Positions 56,708 through 64,000 of a stretch of DNA of 64,000 nt are shown piece by piece. The translations under genes were made by a program, and so were the position numbers. The notes beneath the pieces were generated by a model that was given only the letters and a program-made list of their open reading frames with translations, did no database searches and was not told the origin of the DNA. This stretch comes from Timema cristinae. Taxonomy: Eukaryota; Arthropoda; Insecta; Phasmatodea; Timematidae. Each line of letters opens with the position of its first letter. Position 1 is the first letter of the stretch. The DNA is taken from NCBI GenBank assembly GCA_039000515.1, contig JBCFYV010000559.1, positions 118,501-182,500 of the forward strand, written 5' to 3'.

Positions 56708-57930
56708 CAGTATGTGTAGGTTTCCTGTAGATTTTGTATATTAATTGATTATTGAGGTTTTTGGAAATATTGAGATCAAGATAATTAATACTGTGATTAT
56801 TTTCGTATTCAATAGTGAAAGAGAGGTTGGGGTGAATATTATTGACAATTGTGGAAATTTCAGATGGGTTAGGGTTGTTGTCATATATAATTAGAATGTC
56901 GTCAACATATCTGCAATAGAATTTTAATGTTCAGTAATTTATTTAGGTTATTGTAGATGATGGGATCATATTTTTGTAAAAATATTTCGGACATGATACA
57001 TGAAATAGGGGACCCCATTGCAAGTCCATCATTTTGGGAATAGAATTTATTATTAAATTGGAAATAATTTTGGTCTGTGATAGTTTGAACAAGGTTGGTG
57101 AGTTGATTGGTGTAAACATTATTGAAGTCAAGACTTGTTAGAGAGTTTTTGATGATGTTGACGGTTTCAGTCACTGGAACGTTGGTGTAGAGATTGGAAA
57201 TGTCGAGTGACATAAATTTGGAATTATTATTAACAGATATGGTTTTGAGTTTGTTAGTTAGATGAACAGAACTTTCAATATTATATTTGTCGAGGAGTTT
57301 GAGATTCTCAGATAGAACTTTTGCTACTTTCTTTGCAAGTTTATATCCAGGGGCGTTTTGGTAGTTGACCAGAGGTCGGATTGGAATATTAGGTTTATGA
57401 ATTTTAGGTAATGATGTGAAAGAAGGTGCTTGGGGGTTCATATTGAGAAATTTGAATGTATCTTTAGGTTGTATTATTAGAGGAGTTTGTTTCAATGTGT
57501 TCTTAAGGTTTTTTTGGTATTTGGGGGTTGGATCAATTTTTAGTTCAGTGATCTTGTTGTTTTGGATGAATTCTAAAGTTTTGGAAATATAGTCGTTCTT
57601 ATCCATGAGGACTATTATATTACCTTTGTCAGCCCTCACATTGATAACACTGTTAGAGTTCATCTTGTGTTTGAGAATGGAAATAGATTTAGATTGGTTT
57701 GGTAATTTATTATGTTTGTTGTGGTTTGCAATAATTTTTGTGTATTTGGTTAGTTACCATGTTCCTAATTAGATTTTTTTCATCAGAAGGTATTTGTTTA
57801 ATGGCGTCCTCGCTATCTATTATTAAATATTGAACCTTTTATTTAATAGATGATTGTTTGGAATTGAATTTGTAACCATTTAGAAGGATTTCTTCTTACT
57901 TAACCAATCTTTAGAATGTTTTCTAAAATG
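56708..57930 (-). pseudogene. PLE reverse transcriptase domain, frameshifted
   Basis: The N-terminal part reads EDAIKQIPSDEKNLIRNMV, shifts frame near 57735, then SISILKHKMNSNSVINVRAD and KGNIIVLMDKNDY. Core RT blocks follow: FTSLPKIHKPNIPIRPLVN, NNSKFMSLDISNLYTNVPV (motif A Asp), QNDGLAMGSPISCIMSEIFL (motif B) and, after a shift near 56925, FYCRYVDDILIIYD (motif C, about 56898-56909), then HSINYLDLNISK. The KIHK and FxSLDISNLYTNVP signatures are characteristic of Penelope RTs. The RT copies element RNA at the target; it is related to telomerase RT (family knowledge). Confidence 0.85.
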
Positions 57931-58129
57931 ATTCATCAGTGTATAGATAATTCATTATGGTCACATCAACACTAATTAAATTAAATAAGCACCTACAAAA
58001 ATAAAAATAATAAAAATACTCAAGCAACTAGAAACTTACACTAACACTACACTGGAGCACCGAGTGCCTCAAACCGGTTTTATAGCGGAAGGGTGAAGTG
58101 TTTCGAGTGGACAAACATGGCAAATGAAA

Positions 58130-58795
58130 GATTGTCAAGGACAAGGAAAAGTCCTGGCAGCTGGAGGCATTAAGGGTTGCCATCCCAAATCTACAGTGCC
58201 CCACTGTAGGGTTTCAGAGTTAATGAAGTTTTCGACTCACTGAGTGTGTAGCCTGATCCAACGTGATGAATTAAAAGCCGATACAGTTCCAGGAGCGGTC
58301 CCAACTACAAATTAGGCATTAGGGCTTCATGTTCTTTCTTGGGAAAGCCATGAGAGAAGGTACATAAACTCCTGACGCAAACTTACAAGTGACCATAGCT
58401 ATCGATGATCCTGTTTCTGCAGATTATAGGTTTGAAACTTACTTATTTCATTTCATGCTGACAAACTTAGTGTGTTTATGCAGAACGATGAGTGAAGGCA
58501 GTTTCATCTACGTTGAATACTTTAGATGGGTCAAATTCAATTTTGTCTAGTTTTGGTTTCAGAAGTTGAAAGAATTTGGTAGATTACGAAATATTTCACT
58601 TTAGCTTTTACTATATAAGATTAAGATAACGCCTGACAAAAAAAAATACTAACCACTTTCTGTCTGCCATGCCATCTGATGGAAATGGATGTTTGAGATT
58701 GTTCCTGAGAGCTAATAGAAATTCTATTCGTCTGAGTTCAGAGGAACGTAAACCAATCATCTCGTTTCCATCAAAACACAGTTTGGTGCAAGCTG
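58130..58795 (-). pseudogene. Pogo/Tigger-type transposase fragment (second copy)
   Basis: Minus strand from about 58795: SSELRRIEFLLALRNNLKHP and MADRKWLVFF (CENP-B-type HTH), then FFQLLKPKLDKIEFDPSKVF and NVDETAF (first catalytic Asp), then with shifts GSSIAMVTCKFASGVYVPSL and AFPRKNMKP, typical of the DDE_1 fold. It breaks off near 58130, so the second and third acidic motifs are absent. Sequence differs clearly from the copy at 21.7-23.5 kb, so it is another lineage. Confidence 0.7.
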
Positions 58796-58799
58796 ACTT

Positions 58800-59462
58800 T
58801 ATAATTGACTAGCCGACTCCCTGTTATTCGCTTGGGATATTGTGTTATTATTTATTTTTGGATGAAAATGAGGAATTTTTGTTTGAAGCTTAATAGAGAA
58901 ACACCGCGAGGAGGTGAGCATGTATCGTTTCTTATGGGGAGTTTTATTTTTAGAAGGCACGCTTACCTATTGCCTGGGGTATTACCAGCTGAGCGCGGCT
59001 GGACAGCCCCCCCCCCCCCCCCAACAATCCCCACCATCACACACCGCCACTCACACAAACACTACAAACACCACAAAATTCAGCGAAATTTAAACTACAA
59101 AATTCTACCATGTCTTGGAGTTGCATATTAAAACGTAATTACACATTTTAATTAATTGTCTGTATTCATTTTTTTCCACCCCTTAGAAGCATCTACAGGA
59201 TTAAAAATAATTGCTATATTTTTTCAAAGGCATTATTAGAACAAACTTATCGGATTATTACCCTCTAAACGCTTAAAAAGAGTTTATAAAGCTATATTGT
59301 TGATTAGGGTAGCTACCCCGATTTCACCCACTTAACATTGAAACGAAACATTTTTACTTTTCCTAATTAGCTTATAAGGGAACATCTGTGTCAAATTGCA
59401 GCCCTCTAGCTTCATGGGAAGTGTGAGAAATAGTGATGAGTGAGTGAGTCAGTAAGGGCTTT

Positions 59463-59550
<88 letters not shown>

Positions 59551-60830
59551 AGATTAAGATACACTCCTTTTAGATCTAGATTGATTAACCCTACCAATAA
59601 CTCACCTAAGTTTTTTGTTTAGTAATTTTACAATGTTGATAGAGGAACTTTGAATTACATTTCAAATCCTTTATAAAAATATGCATATTTTTATATTTAA
59701 TAGCTTCAACAACTAGACTAGCAATTCGGTCCAAATTTGGCTATCTCAGCCCTTGGAAGCATTTGGAAATATGTAAATTAAATACAATCAAGCAAAAAAT
59801 AATTTAATCTTTGATTGTTTATTAGTTATATTTAAATTACAAATGATTTAACAAAATATACCTTAAAATATCACGTATCACATGATAGGAAACATAATTT
59901 TTTAAACCTACCTTAATATTCAAATTATAACTCTAAAATGTGACTAAAAAAACTAAATTTCACTTAAAACAAATTTGTTTGGCTACTTCTCCCACGGTAG
60001 ACTACTGTGCTCAAACTTAATAAAGACAACATGTCGAGGTATATCATGAAGCTGTTAAACCCTTTACCAACAGAAATGAGAAACAATGGTGTTCACAACT
60101 AGGAACATATTCGATATTCAGTCACCTTTCTTTATTAAGAACAAAATAAATCTTCGAGTAAGAAAACGTGCTATATTTTATAAGTATCTTAACACTAAAC
60201 ATTTATTGAAATTATATTTCGTAATACAGTATTTTGTGAAGGTGTGCTTAATTTTTCACCCACTATCAGACGTATAAAATATTTAGTACAACACTTTTTA
60301 ACAAAATTTAAGAAAGCTCTACATTCTGAAAAGGAGGCCATGGTGTATTCTATAACATGTAAACTCGAAACGTTCTCAATTCCAAGATTATGATAGTTTA
60401 GTTATCTAAGAGCTGTGATCAAATAATTAAATAGCTTCTAGAGCAAACTAATCGTGATATGAGAGTTAAATATAAATTTACATTACTATAACTTAAAACA
60501 TCGGTAAAACAGTATTTAATAAAAATATCTGAGCTAATTAAAACATTCTGAGTTTAATTTTAAATCGCCGTCACACAACTAAGGTCGATTCTACATGACG
60601 TGTAGTGATATTACTGTTTGGGTCGATCCTAATATATATAATCTGGATCATTGGATTATTAGACTGCTGGGAGCAGATAAGTTCCCCACGTGAAAAGTTT
60701 AATTATAATGGCAGAAACGATGAGTGACTATTAATCACTTTGTTTCACGGATTGTGTGTGAGGAAAAAAGGTAATGTCCCTATACTTGTGATTCTTCTTT
60801 CGTAGTTTTAATATAATGAGTATACGTTAC
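58800..60830. other. AT-rich DNA with simple repeats, no gene seen
   Basis: Contains a C-run (about 59008-59022) and the long (TA)n tract. The segment 59360-59470 (GTCAAATTGCAGCCCTCTAG, AGTGAGTGAGTCAGTAAGGG) parallels 62230-62300 and looks like the 3' end of a dispersed retroelement. Open frames here are short and without domains. Confidence 0.4.
59466..59548. repeat. Long (TA)n microsatellite
   Basis: About 40 uninterrupted TA units follow GCTTTCACACA. Confidence 0.95.
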
Positions 60831-60838
60831 CTTACAAC

Positions 60839-61659
60839 CAGTGGTGGTTCGTGTATAGGCACTGCAGAACTGCAGCACCCCCTATTTCCACTTGATATTA
60901 TCGATAACATTTAATATAATGAGTCCTTTTTTCTTTAATTCTTTCTTTATTTTTGTAGTACAATATATATTCCTTAAGCTTAATGTCAGTACTTCAGTAG
61001 CCCTCCCCCAGTTTATGAAAAAGATACAAAAATCTTTGTATGAAACTGTGCGCTTCACAGTGCCAACGACGTGGTGTTTGACTGTTGTGCGCATGCGTAA
61101 ATAAGAGGGGGGTGGGGAGTAAGGCGGGACTGCCAGGTAGATAGAGCACTGTTAATCTCTCAGTGCCGGCTCTGGCGTGATGGTAGAAAGAAGTTTTTTT
61201 TTATTCAGCGCGTGTTGTGCTTAAAAACCGTGTACCATATTCTTGAATGTGATAAAGTGTAGAAGAGTGTAGAGTTAGATTATTATTCTGCTTCCAGCTA
61301 TTCTATTTGATTTTTTTTTCTTTTATTTAACAGAAAGACTAAATGCGCTTGCAGTACTTACAATGGAGAAAATTTTTCTCAATTGTCATCCAGAGATCAA
61401 GGAGAAAATTATTGAACTTTTTGCGCAAATTAAAACAAGAAGAATGGATTTAATTATTAAATGAATAGATCAAGCTTGAACTGTAACAATTTAAGTTAAA
61501 GTAAGTAAAAAATGTTGTTTTTTTTGTTAAGATTTTATCAAGTTCCTGAATAAATTTTCTTTTTATACATGTTTTTTTATCCTTTTACACAATTTTAAAC
61601 TAAGGATAAAAAAATTCTGGAGCAGCACCCCCATTAATTTTAGCTACGAGTCGCCACTG
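60839..61659 (+). mobile_element. Nonautonomous hAT element, 821 bp, with 8-bp target-site duplication
   Basis: The ends are CAGTGGTGGTTCGT on the left and, in reverse complement, CAGTGGCGACTCGT on the right. Both ends also share an inner GCAGCACCCCC block. CTTACAAC flanks the element perfectly at 60831-60838 and 61660-61667. This is the hAT signature (CAGNG termini, 8-bp duplication). The transposase is deleted except for a terminal exon. Confidence 0.95.
61334..61464 (+). pseudogene. Last exon of a hAT transposase (dimerisation region)
   Basis: After a T-rich tract and TTTAACAG, a frame opens with RLNALAVLTMEKIFLNCHPE, then IKEKIIELFAQIKTRRMDLI, and stops at 61464. This matches the C-terminal end of ZMYM-like/hAT transposases, where an R-LALS-E motif is the dimerisation core. 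The catalytic exons are missing. The preserved splice acceptor and intact frame, within otherwise noncoding DNA, suggest recent origin from an autonomous parent. Confidence 0.75.
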
Positions 61660-61667
61660 CTTACAAC

Positions 61668-64000
61668 ATTGAAAAGGTCGGCACCGAATTAACACATTAA
61701 AACATTTTTAGGTTTATAACAATAATCAAAGTTTGTTGGGGGAAAAGTTCAAATATTAAAATTGGTATTTTGATTGTTATCACACCCGTTCGGGACATAC
61801 TCATAAAAGTAGTGATGAAACTAAATACTATAAAAGTGTGTATATGAAATAACATTATATAATATAAATCGCTTTGCTCGTTGTAGGCTCCACCCCCAGT
61901 GAGTGTAAACTAATGTAATTCCAGAGTTGTTTTGAACGTTAATTTATTTTTAAAATTTTATGATTCTATCGGTCCCATAAGTGTGTTCAAAAATTAAAAA
62001 AAGTGTGGAAAATGTGCAAAATTTACCTAAAATCAAAAAAATTAGCTCTGGTGCAATCCTTTTTTTGATAGGTCTTACTGTTTAGCCACATGAGGCCTCC
62101 AAAGAAAGGTCCGCACCGACTTTAAAGTTTCTCCGCTATTTTGATTTTTTTTTCAGAGGTTAAAAACTAAAATTTGTTAACTTTTTGGAATGTTTCCGTC
62201 GGTTACAGGCTTGAATCTATAAGTTTGCCAAATTTCAAGTTTCTAGCTCATCTGGAAGTGGGTAAACATTAATATCAGCGAGTGAGTCAGCCTTTATAGT
62301 ATAGTGATGAGGATCTACTGAAAACTCCGGATGTACCTAAAGATAGACTGGCCAGTGTGCAGCAACTCACTGACTCGCTGACTAAACAATCCAACACACA
62401 ATCTTCAGACCACTGAGCTACAAGTGGCTTCAAACTTAGGAGTCCCATGTTCTATTCACGGACGGTACCATGAGTATATTTCCCGAAACGGGGAATTATC
62501 CCAACTATCAACAGGTTTAAGGTTAATTAGTTTCAAGTTAAGTTTAAGATCAATCCTGACTCCACTATTTCATAATCACAATCAACATATCATCTCACTG
62601 CGGGTAGACGAGGTTTCGATAAAAAAAAATCAGCTTATTTTTCTTACATGCGTGTTTTATAGTAATAATACCAAATTTAAACCTCAACTTTGGGGTATTG
62701 TTTTACTTTACGGATTGATACAAAAAAAGTTTTCAGAATAATTGTCTCTTATTGATTATTACAAAGAGACTGCGCTACAAAAGTTAAAGGTAATATGTTT
62801 TAACATTTATCACTTGAACCCATTCTCATGATTGAGAATTTATCACGCAGCTTCTAAAATCTGCCCCATATTTTAATTTTCCTTTCGTTTAAAAAAAACA
62901 ACAACTGGCAACTTAAAATGAAGATAAAATACACTCTTTCAAACTATCGAAGATGGGAAAACATTATCTTGTATCTTTTGCCTTTATTTTCAACCCGTCT
63001 AAAAACTTTCCACATTTTTTTGTTTTTCTCGTAAATACACCACCATAACAGAATGTGTCCTGTCAAGCACTGAAAGTTCAATTTCTTTGCACGTTAAAAG
63101 AAATAACTCTTAGAATTTATATTTTCAAAGAAAAAACACATACACGAGAAAAAAAAAAGAAACAAGAAGATCCTTCCACCATTATTGAACATCTGTAAAA
63201 AGTTTTTTTTTTTTTTTTTTAGAAGTGCAGTATTGATGTTTCCTTGAAATATTGTGACATGTTGTTCAGGCCGTGGGTTACAAATGATGGCGCGTCTTGA
63301 CAGCGCTACTGCTGAAGCAGATACGGGAGGAGGGGAATATGTCAACGACGCACTCTAACGGTGACGAACTTTACTTCCTATACTCTTCAGCTTCGTTACT
63401 AAGACTACTACTATAGCTCGGCAATGTTACAAAAACTATACAAGCATTTTTTTTTACCATTTATTTGAACGTGTTTGTGGAGAATAGTAATGATGAGGGA
63501 TTTTGCGTACAAATAGGCTTACAAACAGGGCAGCGCCGGGTCGTCGGAACTTCCTGGGCACGGTTAATACTTTTAACAAAACGTTCTATTTTCAAATATA
63601 GACTAACTGCCGACTTCTTTTCAATTTTTCATCCCTCTCCCCAGAAATAATATTCGACTAAAACATAGTAACATCAGAGGATTACCCTCCTAAATACCTC
63701 TTACGCAGCCATTCCTTTGTCTACACTCGCTTTGCCCTATTCATCGCCTCCTAATACTGGAGCATTCACCGCACAGTATCAAAGAAAATTATCTTAATAC
63801 CTTATGAATAAGAAATCTACGTTTTTCGGACATTAAAAAAAATAACGATAACTATAAACTATGCCATTGACTATCCCGTGAACAGCAATCGTGAGTACAG
63901 AAGATTCCAGTAGATGCCCACCCAGTTAGGTCAGCTACTGACAGGGAAAACCTGTAAAAGTCAGGGCTTTGTTTTATATCAGGAAAATATCAGGGAATTT
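61668..64000. other. AT-rich DNA with SINE/LINE debris, no gene seen
   Basis: 61785-61830 resembles a SINE D tail (CACCCGTTCGGGACATACTC). 61850-62310 ends in GAGTGAGTCAGCCTTTATAG and parallels 59360-59470. 62410-62470 has a weak tRNA-like head (ACCACTGAGCTACAAGTGG). Nothing coding is supportable up to the window end. Confidence 0.4.

Larger units (their letters stand above)
55440..57930 (-). mobile_element. Penelope-like element (PLE)
   Basis: On the minus strand, an N-terminal region, a reverse transcriptase with YVDD and a C-terminal GIY-YIG endonuclease follow in the PLE order, then a 3' region with a hammerhead-like motif. The coding part is broken by single-base shifts only, so the copy is fairly recent. 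I could not find terminal repeats at both ends, so the limits are approximate. Confidence 0.82.

Noticed and set aside
58805..59131. 108-codon plus-strand frame
   Set aside because: Polyproline from a C-run and His/Lys-rich low complexity; no domain recognised.
59412..59622. Tyr/Ile repeat peptides
   Set aside because: Translation of the (TA)n microsatellite.

Overview
The window looks like repeat-dense, AT-rich arthropod nuclear DNA. It contains an interstitial TTAGG-type (CCTAA)n array, tRNA-headed SINEs, and remnants of Harbinger, pogo/Tigger, piggyBac, hAT, Penelope-like and Jockey/I-type elements, with spliceosomal introns inside the transposase genes. I cannot name the species. I found no host protein-coding gene, no rRNA gene and no convincing functional tRNA gene; every coding signal I can support belongs to a mobile element, and most are broken.

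Layout. 1-375: end of an AT-rich element that recurs at 16.2 and 20.2 kb. 2.06-2.66 kb: a MITE carrying (CCTAA)n with a SINE inserted at its right edge. 4707-7844: a complete Harbinger element with long near-identical TIRs and two interlocked opposite-strand genes (DDE transposase; MADF/BESS protein). 8.1-9.97 kb: minus-strand ORF1-only fragment of a LINE. 10.4-11.0 kb: a 33-bp minisatellite. 11.2-21.2 kb: a SINE field with several families, many with target-site duplications. 19.85-23.45 kb: a minus-strand pogo/Tigger element whose transposase ends in a PHD-like finger, interrupted by the 1.4-kb palindrome-ended element and, at its start codon, by a LINE.

23.45-48.8 kb: LINE territory. Copy 1 (23.45-31.0 kb) has gag with three zinc knuckles, APE endonuclease and RT, plus a 364-bp inverted duplication. 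Copy 2 (41.6-47.9 kb) and a 3' fragment (34.97-36.05 kb) are the same family. From about 28.5 to 48.8 kb the sequence is saturated with homopolymer runs and indels, and looks like low-accuracy assembly rather than biology.

48.9-64 kb: SINE remnants, a minus-strand piggyBac pseudogene interrupted by a GC-rich 1.4-kb insert, a Penelope-like element (RT with YVDD, GIY-YIG endonuclease, degenerate hammerhead-like motif), a second pogo fragment, a long (TA)n tract, and an 821-bp hAT derivative with perfect 8-bp target-site duplications that keeps only the last transposase exon.

The elements are nested: SINE in palindrome-ended element in pogo, LINE in pogo, SINE at a MITE edge, GC-rich repeat in piggyBac. 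This gives a relative insertion order. The most unusual biology is the interlocked Harbinger gene pair, the MITE with telomere-type repeats, the palindrome-ended element, and the exon-retaining hAT derivative.
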